Notes under the pieces: model-generated
Told to the model about the DNA's origin: nothing
What the model saw: the letters and a program-made list of their open reading frames with translations, nothing else
The model's database searches: none
From: Eretmocerus hayati
Lineage: Eukaryota; Arthropoda; Insecta; Hymenoptera; Aphelinidae
Direction: 5' to 3'
Assembly: GCA_029851415.1 (NCBI GenBank)
Contig: CM056742.1
Coordinates: forward strand, 50,446,954-50,510,953
Length of the DNA stretch: 64,000 nt
Made by a program: the position numbers and the translations under genes
In this document: positions 48,320 through 58,705 of the stretch, piece after piece
Layout: each line of letters opens with the position of its first letter
How positions within the stretch are numbered: the stretch's first letter is position 1

Positions 48320-48408
48320 CTGATTGTATGATTTTTCTCTGTTTCAGGTATTCTTCATTTCAAACTGTATTCCATACTCTAGAGGGGTGCTCTTCCGAAA
48401 AAGTAAGA
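48320..48408 (+). other. candidate 55-nt exon with good splice sites
   Basis: A strong acceptor (TGATTTTTCTCTGTTTCAG, ending at 48347) precedes 55 nt that are open in two frames (for example FFISNCIPYSRGVLFRK). A matching donor, AAAAA|GTAAGA, starts at 48403. A microexon of this kind is plausible in a large insect gene, but it is not recognised and would need transcript support. Confidence 0.25.
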
Positions 48409-48699
48409 ACTGTGTTAATACTGTCACGATGATGGGAGTCATCTTCCAAGGAGGCGATCAAATTTACAAATTGTTACCCATATTTAACACATAACCCATG
48501 AGTACAGCTGACCCCCGCTAATCGCGGCCAATGCGAATCAAGAACCCGCGAATACCGAGACCTTACGGTTATGGGGAAGGGGGATTCACGTGGATCAGAA
48601 AGTTACTAAAATACGCTGCTAAAAGTGATTAGCAGAATGCTTTCTCACGGCGTTATATGATAATAATCTTAACGAAAAATAAAGTACCCTATATTTTGA

Positions 48700-50030
48700 G
48701 TTTTTCCTTCGAGGAAGCATTTCAGAGAGATTTAGGCCATGTAAAAACACGTTTTTCCAACAATATCTATCGTTTGGTTGAGAATAAAATTTTGATGCAA
48801 TTGGTTTAAAGATGATTAAAGTGGAGTTCTTTGTGAAAATTTCCTTTTCCCGATAGAATCTTCCTTTGAATCATGTTTTACGGATCTTATGAAAATTTGG
48901 TATCAACCAATCGATTCAGAATGGCGCACAAGTAAGTCTTCAGGTCATTAAAATTGAGATAAATGAGTCGTAAAGGATGATACGAGGGAAAAATGAATAT
49001 TAATTCAAATGTTCTACTATTTTTTGACTTATTCATTTTGATGAAACTCGTCACACACCCACCCACACACACACACACGGACAAAGGGCAGGGAAGATGA
49101 GTCTCTAAGGCTGGAATTCATAGTCGTTAATCCGTGATTAGAGTCAGCGGATTTAGGGCACTGCGATTGCCATGGCGAGGAATTTTACATCTGGGCACAG
49201 CGATCGCAGCGCTCCTGATCCGACAATCCTGATCTCGAATTAACGACTATGAATCCGAGCCTAACAGCTTTGAGGGGCTATGAGGAGGGAAATTTTAACC
49301 TACAATCCATAGATTTTGGCGAGAGGAAGAGAATGGTCGCTTTTTCAGATAAACGAAATTCTTTTGAAGAAAATATTGGATTTAGTGGAAAATTTGATCA
49401 AAATTTCGCTGGGGTAAAACAAAGCTTTTTCTGTAGAGAAAGCAATTTTCCATTATTTTTTAAATTATTTTCTGGGGGAAGCTTTCTGGAAGGATTTCAG
49501 CCATCTAGTCTGAGGTTTTTTAGATGATATCTATTATTTGGTTGAGACAGAATTTGGATGCAGTAGGTTTAAGAGATCTGTAGAGATTACATGAAATTTC
49601 GGTATTAACCAATCGATAGATATCGCAGGGAAAATCATAGTTTAGGTTATTAAGATTGAGATAAATGAGTCATAAAGGAAGGTAGGAGAAAGAATTGAAT
49701 ATTAAGAAAAATTTTCCATTATTTTTTTAATTATTTTTTGGAGGGAGCTTTTTAGAAGGATTTGAGCCATCTAGTCTTAGGTTTTTTCGATGATATCTAT
49801 TACTTGGTTGAGACAGAATTTGGATGCAGTAGGTTTAAAAAGGCTCAAAAAGAAATTTTCGGTGAAAATTTTGATTTTTTTGAAAATTTGAGATCTGTAG
49901 AGATTAAATGAAATTTCGGTATTAACCAATCGATAGACCTTGCAGAAAAAATAATAGTTTAGGTGACTCAATTTGTTGTGAGAGTGTGTGAGAAAAAGAT
50001 ATTTATGTATTAAAAGTTGAAATTTGAGCA
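48700..50030. repeat. three diverged units of about 270 bp
   Basis: Blocks with ATATCTAT....TTTGGTTGAGA....TTTGATGCA or TTGGATGCAGTAGG....TATTAACCAATCGAT recur at about 48765, 49526 and 49792. The last two are 266 bp apart. The first also carries the CACACACAC and GGGAAGATGAGTCT segment found again at 52.24-52.31 kb. Confidence 0.65.
49106..49264. mobile_element. PIF/Harbinger-like MITE, TAA duplication (153 bp)
   Basis: The element 49109-49261 has ends GGCTGGAATTCATAGTCGTT and the complement of GGCTCGGATTCATAGTCGTT. It is flanked by TAA on both sides (49106-49108 and 49262-49264). A 3-bp TWA duplication is the hallmark of PIF/Harbinger. It is related to the 318-bp copy at 52981-53298. Confidence 0.8.
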
Positions 50031-50055
50031 CTTTTGGTTGAAAGAGCCCATGGAT

Positions 50056-52115
50056 CAAAGGGACTAGGCGGTTAAGCATGGTGAAGTGGACCTTGTCAGA
50101 TATGGCCCCGAAAGTATTTTTCCCCACTTTCTAACACCAAATGATGGGGGAAGCAAAGGTTTGTAGGTCCCAAAGTCGCCCCTGTTTTTTACAGCACCCC
50201 AGAAACCCTCTAAAACGCTAAAAATCGATGTTCCTTCTATCAAATCGCATTCTGACGTATTTCAACGAATGGATCTGAAAATTTTTTGACATACTCTTGA
50301 AATGTGGTCAATCATGATGAAAATATTTTCATTCCGACAACTCTCGATTGAGGCCCTAAAAAAAATTCTTCAAAACTTCAAAGTCAATTTTCTCATGTAA
50401 ATTGGAAAGAACTATGTTAGAAAACCATTGCATCGTGTTCACCAGGTTATTTTGCACCGAAAACGGGTATTTTTAGAATTTTTTAGGTGGTGGAACATGG
50501 TCAAAAGTGCAAAAAATCGTTTTCAAAGCAAATTTTAATTCAGTAATTTGCATCTTCTGCGCATGCGCGTCCTCCTACGTCTCTGAAAGTATTCTCAATC
50601 GATAGCTGATGCAATTTCCTCCAAAATGACGTCTTGAGGGAGTCGATTTGATGCAGTGAAACCTGAGATCTAGCTGGTCCAAAAAATGAAGAAATCCAAG
50701 GTACCAAATCCGTGAAACCGTGGCTCCTTCAATGGGCCCGAAAAGTGCGAATTTTGAGTCGGACTGTTTCAAAGATGTGAACATGTGTTTTCGATGTAAT
50801 TTTTGACGTAGAAACCGAATCCGTGGTCAGTTTTGTTCCAAACCTTCAAGATTTTTGATGACACTCAAAAAACCGACCGGGGGTGTACGGCCATCTCCAG
50901 CCTTCTTCTACACATTTGAGATGTATGATGAGTATAGTCAAAGGTTTGAACTTGTCGCATAGAGGATGCAAGTATATTTCCCTTTGTATTTTGACCAGCT
51001 GAAGATGATGCCGATGATTTTGAGGCTTGGGAATGAGTTGGGAGTCAGATTTGGGCTGATGGAGCTATATTTTGTTTTATGATCTCATCAGAGAAAACTG
51101 CATCATGCACCTTATATCTCTCTCTCTCGAGTTATTTCTGTGCCTCAAAATCATCGGCATCATCATCAGCTGGTCAAAATACAAAGGAAAACGTACTTGC
51201 ATCCTCTATGCGAAAAGTTCAAACCTTTGACTATACTCATCATACATCTCAAATGTGTAGAAGAAGGCTGGAAATGGCCGTACACCCCCCGGTCGGTTTT
51301 TTGAGTGTCATCAAAAATCTTGGAGGTTTGGAACAAAACTGACCACGGATTCGGTTTCTACGTCAAAAATTACATCGAAAACACATGTTCACATCTTTGA
51401 AACAGTCCGACTCAAAATTCGCACTTTTCGGGCCCATTGAAGGAGCCACGGCTTCACGGATTTGGTACCTTGGATTTCTTCATTTTTTGGACCAGCTAGA
51501 TCTCAGGTTCCACTGCATCAAATCGACTTCCTCAAGTGGTCATTTTGAAGGAAATTGCATCAGCTATCGATTGAGAATACTTTTAGAGACGTAGGAGGAC
51601 GCGCATGCGCAGAAGATGCAAATTACTGAATTAAAATTTGCTTTGAAAACGATTTTTTGCACTTTTGACCATGTTCCACCACCTACAAAATTCTAAAAAT
51701 ACCCGTTTTCGATGCAAAATGACCTGATGAACACGATGCAATGGTTTTCTAACATAGTTTTTTCCAATTTACATGAGAAAATTGACTTTGAAGTTTTGAA
51801 GAATTTTTTTTAGGGCCTCAATCGAGAGTTGTCGGAATGAAAATAGTTTCTTCATGATCGACCACATTTCAAGAGTATGTCAAAAAATTCTCAGATCGAT
51901 TCGTTGCAATGCGTCAGAATGCGATTTGATAGAAGGAACATCGATTTTTAGCGTTTTTTAGAGGGTTTCTGGGGTGCCGTGAAAAACAGGCGCGATTTTG
52001 GGACCTACAAACCTTTGTTTCTCCCATCATTTGGTGTTAGAAAGTGGGAAAAAATATTTTCGGGGCCATATCTGACAAGGTCCACTTCACCATGCTTAAC
52101 CGCCTAGTCCCTTTG
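50056..52115. mobile_element. 2.06 kb foldback with CAAAGGGACTAGGCGG ends
   Basis: CAAAGGGACTAGGCGGTTAA starts at 50056 and its complement ends at 52115. The arms of about 1 kb meet near 51085 with little loop and about 95 percent identity by eye. They include GTAGGTGGTGGAAC-type and ACGGATTCGGTTTCTACG-type segments shared with the composite at 30.8-34.0 kb. Flanks AT and AC give no clean duplication. It is inserted in the pogo-like composite. Confidence 0.8.
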
Positions 52116-52237
52116 ACTGGGAGCCGAAAGGTGCCAAATCACTGGGCTCTTAGAAATTGGATTCTCTACAACTTGTAGAAATCCAAAAGCTGATAAGGCG
52201 AATACTAAAAGAGAAAGCGTGTCCGATATAAAACAAG

Positions 52238-52276
<39 letters not shown>
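52238..52276 (+). repeat. (CA)n microsatellite
   Basis: About 18 CA units follow CATACATA. A shorter (CA)n with CCA interruptions lies at the equivalent place of the duplicated segment (about 49051-49078). Confidence 0.9.
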
Positions 52277-52280
<4 letters not shown>

Positions 52281-52977
52281 CGGAAAATGGGGTGGGAAGA
52301 TGAGTCTTTGGCAGATTTGGGAGGACATTAGGAGGAAAAGTGTTACCTACAATTGATAGCTTTTGGCGAGAGGAAGAGAATGTTCGTTGGCTTTTTTAAA
52401 TAAGAGGGATTTTGTTGAAGAATATGTTGATTTTAATGAAAAATTTAATCAAATTTTCGTTGGGATGAAAACAAAGCTTTCTCTTTAGAGAAAGCAAAAT
52501 GCCAAACATCTCCTAGACTATAATATCGATTTTCACATCCTAAAGATGGTGAATTCAGATCACGAAGTTGTTTCGGAATGACTCATTTGAATGAAGTCCA
52601 ACGGAAACTCATCTTTCATGAGCCAAGTCATCTCGATAATCTACATAGAGATATATAATCTAGGTCAAAACTGCGAGTAAGCGAGTCAAGGGACCGCGAA
52701 TGCCGGGGGTCGCTTCGTTGTCTGTACTAAAAAATGTTTCGGGTCACACGGATTCCTAAGATGTCCCTATTAATCGTGTCATTTTCATTATATCAGAGAC
52801 CTCGCGGGGCACAGACAAATTCGTTGAATATTGCCCTTCAACACAACAAATTCTTGATCGTCTCAGTAATGACTGCGATGAAAAGTGCCTAGTCGCACCT
52901 CGAATGGGCTCACATCAAAACTCGACAGTGTTTCTGAATCTCTCGTCTTTCAGGAACTCAGCTCAACCATACTGAAC

Positions 52978-53301
52978 TAAGGCTGGAATTTATAGTCGTT
53001 CTCCTTATCCGAAATCCTTACGACTTTCCTTATCCGACACCTTATGGCTGGTTTCTAACAACTTGTCGTGACATTATGTGCAGTATTAAATTATTTGGGA
53101 CCGGCAGAACAGACTAAATGCAGTTATGGGCCAAAAAGTTATCAAATATGACCCGCTCATCTATAATATGGAATTCCATTAATGAATTGAACGGAAAAAT
53201 GCATAGATAGTCGCGACATGTTATTGAAAACCGTCCGTAAGGTGTAGCATAAGGGGAGCCGTAAGGATTTTGGATAATTACGACTATAAATTCCAGCCTA
53301 A
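52978..53301. mobile_element. PIF/Harbinger-like MITE, TAA duplication (318 bp)
   Basis: The element 52981-53298 has termini GGCTGGAATTTATAGTCGT and its complement. TAA lies on both sides (52978-52980 and 53299-53301). CTTATCCG and CCTTATG words repeat inside. An acceptor-like TCTCGTCTTTCAG ends just upstream at 52952. Confidence 0.85.
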
Positions 53302-54415
53302 GAGCACTGGAGAAAGAACTCCCTGCTAATCGATATCATCCCAGCTTGCATTCCATTCGCAAGCTTGATGGCACGTAGAGTTGCACACCGACCGCATAAA
53401 TCGCAGGCTTCGAACATAAATCGCAATACGGTAGCATTAAAGTGAATGTAATTCATCAAATTTGGGTGCTGATGATTCGATTGGCCCGAGGCTCGGAGCT
53501 ACTGCCACTTCGACGCGTCGTCGCCGGGGGCAGCTCAAGCGCGAACACCAGCCCGCATCACGTCGTTTCATTTCACGTGCTTCGCGAGCTCTGTTGCAAT
53601 AAGTGTATTATATATGTATAGATGCTCATACAATTCGAAGACCCGTAGCTTCGGGCATACTAGGAGCTTCTTTGCTCTGGCTTGACTTTGTTCGACGAAA
53701 GGCTCGCGCATACCGTCAATCTCGCATCGCGCTTCGACCGCTGCGATGTCCGCCTCTCGTTGGCGATTTGCCCCAGCCCCCTGCCGTGGCAGCTCTGGGC
53801 TCTCTGGGCAGCTCTGACGACCACTCCTCCGACAATCCGAGATGCAAGCCGAGACCGATTCAAGAGAAGCATTAGTCGGACCGGACCGGCGATGTGCATC
53901 CCGGTATCCATCGCGGGCCATTATGATTCTCATCGCAATATTTTACTCGCGCTCCGGGTCCCGAGGAAATGCGACAACTATTGACGCGGAATGTCTCACA
54001 AAAGCGTCGCATCGCCTCGATCGTGACGCTTGCTGCATTCTGTTGTGACTTCGCATCTTTAGTCATCTTAGCGTTGAAATTTGGCCAAGTCATCGGAGTT
54101 TGGTTTTCTTGACATTCTTCCTCCAGCTATGACCATTTCCTCGACGCTCACGTTCCTTGTACCGCCATCCTAATGTCTCCAGCACTCACTGCAGGGGTTG
54201 GTCTTGCGCGAGTTTGGTTTAAACCGATTAAAATTCCCCCGTGTACAAGCTATTAATTATGTTTAGCCACAACATGTCGACCAGAGTCACACTCGGAGAC
54301 TCGGGGTCACATTTTTTTCAAGCGAAATCTCGAGCTCGTGAAAACTTGTCTGGATGACTTGAAATTCATCCTTATATCGTCGTCACTGTTTTGGTAGCTC
54401 CATATTAGACCAGTC
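53302..54415. other. CpG-rich segment, possible regulatory region
   Basis: 53330-54060 is CpG-rich, with frames of 60-120 codons overlapping on both strands and no recognisable domain. The rest is unassigned. Confidence 0.35.
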
Positions 54416-54840
54416 CTTCCACGGCCGATTCGTTGGTCCAAAGGAGTAAAGTTTTGAATTTAACATATTATGTAGATCACAACTAAAATCGAACGATTCC
54501 AATTATGTAGACACGTAACACCCACCGTATTCGAGAAAATTGATTATTTATTAACAATTTTGCAAACGGGACATGTCCGTCGGGGTAAAGTGGGGAGTCG
54601 ACGGATTATGAAACTTGAGAATGAGTGGAATGCTGAGTTAAATTTTACATGAATAACTTTTGTACACTGTAAAAAATTTGTGGGAAAAACTGCAACCAGT
54701 GGTTGCAGTTTTTCCCTCAACCACTGGTTTATCCCAAAAATCAACCAGCTGGTTTATAATCAACCAGCTGGTTGATTTTTGGCACAAACCAGTGGTTGAC
54801 TACCTATCCAACCACTGGTTGACTTTTTTCCCACAACGAA

Positions 54841-56242
54841 TAAGGTAAGTGTACCCAACATGCCCCCCCTTAAGCCATTTTGCCCATAACTTTGGCCCAT
54901 CTCAATATTTTTTGACGTACTTTAGCTCATTTTGAAGCTTGAAAAAAAACCTTCAAAATGAGCTAACATACGTTGAATTTTGACCAACTACAGCCGAGTA
55001 ATCTTAATTCTCGCAAAAGGTGTTTTTTTGGGAGTTCGCGAGGGGGTGTACCCAACATGCCCCCATTCTTCTCCGCGATCATAGTCGGCGCCAAGATTCT
55101 TAACGCTCACAGCTGTCTGCCTTCGGAGTCTGAGCGATATCTAATGGGTAGAATGTGACGTATTGTACGATTGGAAAAGATGAATCTTCAGTGACAGATG
55201 CTGCTTGGCAAAATAATTGAATATGCATTTCGAAAAGTCCCACGGAAAAAGCGTATCTTTATAGACGCTCAGTTTTGATTCTTTCCACGCTAAATTTCAT
55301 TCAAGAAGGCAAGAGATCAGTAAGACGATAATTTATTTTAAAAAATACATGACTTTGAATTATTGTTTCCTCGTAAGGGTCAAAGAAATAATAATAAAGG
55401 TTACAAATTAAAATACAAAATATCTGTGACTATAATTCAAATCATTATTTAGCATTGTGGCTAGCAACGCTACATCAAATTCACCAAAACATGTCTCTTG
55501 CATTCAGCACGAGATATCTTTCAACAAAAATTAAAGCACTTTTTCGTCAATGATCAACATGTAATACTTTTAAAAACAATAATAATCACATTAATGTCAG
55601 GTAACTCGCGAGGTTTCACAAATAAAATGTAAAAAATGAAAAAATTATCCCGCAGTTGTAGGACACAACATCGCTCATGTCAAGTATTTTTTCTCGCGAG
55701 ATAATGCTCAGATATATGATCGAAAAGAGCTTGAAAAGAATCGTGAAAAGCCCCAGGAGCGGTTCTAGTTTGATGTACAAACGTATAGCCCGACAGCAGC
55801 GGACTGCAGGAGCTCTCTTGTGGAATCGGACGGATGGGGGCATGTTGGGTACACCCCCTCGTTTTCAACTTGCCTCCGTATTTTGCTCATGAAATCGCTC
55901 CAGATTAGAGTTTTGCAACGCTGTAAAAAGGATTTTGAAGGTCTTGGAACAAGGAATCAAATGCGCTAAGGTACGTCAAGATTGGTTGAATCAAAACAAT
56001 TTGGCAGAGGTTTGAATAAAGGCAATTTCTTAGGTGTGCAAACACGAAAAATGCAAAAACTCAATTTATATTTTCTGGGAGACGCAGAAATCATTCCGGG
56101 TCGGTCCAAATCATTAGTTTTCTCATATTTTAACATAACAAACGTAAAAAAAAATTGCAGGGAGGTCCTCGAGTGCCCAGTTCTGAGATCGGCATATGGG
56201 GGCATGTTGGGTACAGGGGGCATGTTGGGTACACTTACCTTA
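54841..56242. mobile_element. AGGTAAGTG-family element, copy 2, third nesting level
   Basis: AGGTAAGTGTACCCAACATG starts at 54843 and its complement ends at 56240, with TA on each side. Removing the element and one TA gives CGAATATATAAGG, matching the opposite arm of the host palindrome (CGAATATATGAGG on the minus strand near 57094). The core TGTACCCAACATGCCCCC recurs at about 55047 and inverted at about 55837 and 56197 as subterminal repeats. Confidence 0.88.
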
Positions 56243-57092
56243 TATAAGGATGAATGCGGCACCCACGATATTGGTCGATGGTGGTCTCCGGTTGACACTT
56301 TTGATTCGGAAAAACAAGTTTCGTCATTTTTTTTCACAAACAAAGAGGGATAAACATTAGCCCCGGTCGCGTATGGACGACAAAGCGGGTTGCCTGTCAT
56401 GCAGGAGTCGAATACACGTCGTAAGGCTGGAGGGATGGATAGATGGACGGATGGGGTGGGAGGGTAGATGGGATGGATGGATGGAACGGAATGGAACGGA
56501 CCGGAATGGGGCGAAATGGAACGAAATGAGGCGAAATGGAACGGAGTCTCATTGGATGGAGGGGAAAGGAACTGGCCGGATGGGGCAAAATGGAATGGGT
56601 GGGGCAAAATGGAACGGAGTTGAATTGGGTGGAATCGACCGGAATGAAATGGAATTGAATTATATGGATGGGAGACATCCATTCAATTCAGTTCCATTTC
56701 GTTCCATATCATTTCGTTCCATTCCGTTCCGTTCCGGTCCATTCCGGTCCATTCCGTTCAATTCCACTCCGTTCCATTCCGGTCCGTTCCGTTCCATTTC
56801 GGTCCGGTCCATTCCGTTCCATTCCATCCATCCATCCATCCATCGATCCATCCATCCCATCTACCCTCCCACCCTATCCGTCCATCTATCCATCCCTCCA
56901 GTCTTACGACGTGTATTCGACTCCTGCAGGACAGGCAACCCGCTTTGTCGTCCATACGCGACCGGGGCTAATGTTTATCCCTCTTTGTTTGTCAAAAAAA
57001 ATGACGAAACTTGTTTTTCCGAATCAAAAGTGTCAACCGAAGACCACCATCGACCAATATCGTGGGCGCCGCATTCATCCTCATATATTCGC
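56241..57092. repeat. foldback of GGAAT/GGATG-type short repeats
   Basis: Two arms of about 400 bp meet near 56675. The inner 250 bp of each arm is a degenerate 4-5-bp repeat (GAATG, GATGG, GGAAC and similar). The outer parts share GGTTGCCTGTC and AAACAAGTTTCGTCATTTTT. Open frames of 293, 238 and 150 codons here are repeat-driven (WNGME- and FRSIP-type strings) and are not genes. Confidence 0.85.
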
Positions 57093-57905
57093 TGTGGGGA
57101 CAAAGTCAACCAGTGGTTGAATTCCAACCAGTGGTTGAATTCCAACCAGCTGGTTGATTTCGACAACCAACCACTGGTTGACGATTTTGGTGGAAAGTCA
57201 ACCAATTTTTTACAGTGTAGGTCTTTAGAAGATCTAGAAAATTTGTTATATTGACCATTGCTCAGAAACCCACTGTTTCTGTGATATGAGCAATATTAGT
57301 TTTGGTAGTGCAACATTTTTGATCATAACTTGGAATCCATGAAGTTCAGCAGAATTTCGCATGAATACTTTTTTGTAGATCTTTAAAAGATCTACAAAAT
57401 TTGTTATATTGGTCATTGCTCAGAGATCTACTGTTTCTGAGATATGAGCAATATTAGTTTTGGTAGTCCACCTTTTTTGATCATAACTTATAGTTGAACG
57501 GAAGTGTGCAAGAATACTTTCTTCAACATCTTTGGTCTGCAGAATTTGTTATAATGATTATCGCTCAGAAATCGACTGTTTCTGAGATAGGAGCAATCGT
57601 GGCTCTGAGGACAGGAAATTTCTGATTCTAATTTGGTTACCAAGCAGTTGATCGAATTTGAAAGATCCTCCGAGAGTTGATGAAATAGATTACACTGGTT
57701 TTGGTTAGATATCCACAAACTCTGAGAACTTAGAACTCTCCAGTCACTCCCAGAAGGTAGCAAAATCAACGATCACCCAGTTTACGTGGAGAGTATTTGA
57801 GTTGACTCACATAAATTGTAAACAGACGATGGGAACATCCGGACCTTTTACTGATACTCGTATGTAGTTATGACTGCATGATTTCCTTACAGCTGAATTA
57901 TTATA

Positions 57906-58080
57906 CTTTTGAAATCTTGCAAATTCTTATTCAGTTACGTCAAAATGAATCTTTGGATATAGTTACGTGAAGTTGGCCCACCGCTTGGAGATAAATATAC
58001 CAAAAAATCAAGCAAAAATCCTGAATTCAATGGTGCAACTCTTTTAATTTGTACAATTTGAGCATTTGAGCAATGAATTT
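57906..58080. other. short unassigned gap
   Basis: AT-rich sequence between the foldback relative and the hairpin cluster. Nothing supported. Confidence 0.4.
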
Positions 58081-58088
58081 TCAAAGTG

Positions 58089-58705
58089 CTGAAATATTCT
58101 CGTGATGATTCCGACTCTCGCCTACGGCTCGGACCGGAAACCCATCACTCGGACGCGAAAATAGTATATTATTGTACTAGGCAGGGAAGTTGGATTTCCG
58201 CGACTGTGTGATGATAATGCCGAGGCGAAGCCGAGGCATTGATATCACACTGTCATGGGCATACCACTTCTCTGCCGAGTGCTGTATACTATTTTTTCTC
58301 CTCTCGGCCCGAAAGTACGTCGAAATTTTATTAATTAGTACAAAAATACGTGTATAACCCTCACTCTGCAGTTGTTTACAATTTTGAAGGCGTGGTCTGT
58401 ACAAGCAGACGACCTCACAGCTTTTAATTACTGCTTTTGCTGCAAACTCGTGACGTGATGTACTCGTCCACCCGACTTTTGCAAAAGCGAGGCGTCAGCC
58501 GAGCTTTTGCTGGTCGGGGCGGACGTAAGCAAAAAAATAATAAAGTGAAATGTGTTGTGGGTGAAAGCTGAATGATGTATTATCACATGATCCAGTTTGG
58601 GTCTTGAATTCGATGCAAAGATGTGTCCGCGCCAAGTCATCGTGGCCCTAAGCTCTTGTCAATGACAATGAGTATTTTACAGCCTTGTATCGAAAGGTAC
58701 TATTT
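58089..58705. mobile_element. hairpin-cluster element with three GA/GNA hairpins
   Basis: Three hairpins lie in a row. At 58098-58157 the loop is TAC on plus, which is GTA on minus. At 58161-58291 the loop is GAA within CCGAGGC-GAA-GCCGAGG. At 58465-58525 the loop is GTCA between AAAAGCGAGGC and GCCGAGCTTTT. In each, GA faces GA in the stem. The segment ends TTGTATCGAAAGGTACTATT, like the 3' ends at 23.73 and 32.02 kb. The first hairpin is homologous to that of copy 2 at 32.07 kb; the others are not. Confidence 0.55.

Larger units (their letters stand above)
48502..52726. mobile_element. pogo/Tigger-like composite, TA duplication
   Basis: The left end TA + CAGCTGACCCCCGCTAATCG (48504) and the right end, read inward as CAGACAACGAAGCGACCCCC (from 52724), share CAG, GACCCCCG and following CGCGG words. 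TA on both sides and a CAG-starting GC-rich terminus are typical of pogo-like elements. The 4.2 kb body has no transposase. It holds triplicated AT-rich units, a duplicated internal segment (TTTTGGCGAGAGGAAGAGAA at 49314 and 52361), one MITE and a 2 kb foldback. Confidence 0.45.
54663..57219. mobile_element. CACTGTAAAAAATT-ended element, TA duplication, second nesting level
   Basis: CACTGTAAAAAATTTG starts at 54665 and its complement ends at 57217, with TA (54663-54664 and 57218-57219) duplicated from TTTTGTAGGTCTTT, as comparison with the uninterrupted unit at about 57366 shows. Six palindromic sites of AACCAGTGGTT / AACCACTGGTT / AACCAGCTGGTT lie in the left subterminal region (54693-54832) and four in the right (57109-57182). 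They are likely binding sites for the mobilising protein. The core is a palindrome (56241-57092). Confidence 0.85.
54416..57905. mobile_element. relative of the 39.7 kb foldback, split by nested insertions
   Basis: GACCAGTCCTTCCACGGCCG at 54418 starts a segment matching the left arm of the 39721-41488 element up to CATGAATAACTTTTG (54662). The match resumes at 57220 (GGTCTTTAGAAGATCTAG). Interior units with GCTCAGAAAC repeat at 57260, 57418 and 57563. A segment near 57840-57905 matches 40490-40560 in inverted orientation. A right terminus could not be defined. Confidence 0.65.

Noticed and set aside
49106..49264. Pogo-related or TA-targeting origin for the small MITE
   Set aside because: The exact TAA duplication and GGC ends fit PIF/Harbinger better than a TA-duplicating family.
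50575..51594. Two near-identical 69-codon proteins on opposite strands
   Set aside because: Mirror frames from the arms of the 50.06-52.12 kb foldback.
56373..57254. Open frame of 293 codons, the longest in the window
   Set aside because: It lies wholly in the GGAAT-type foldback. The product is a low-complexity string, mirror frames exist on the other strand, and it is explained by short-period repeats.
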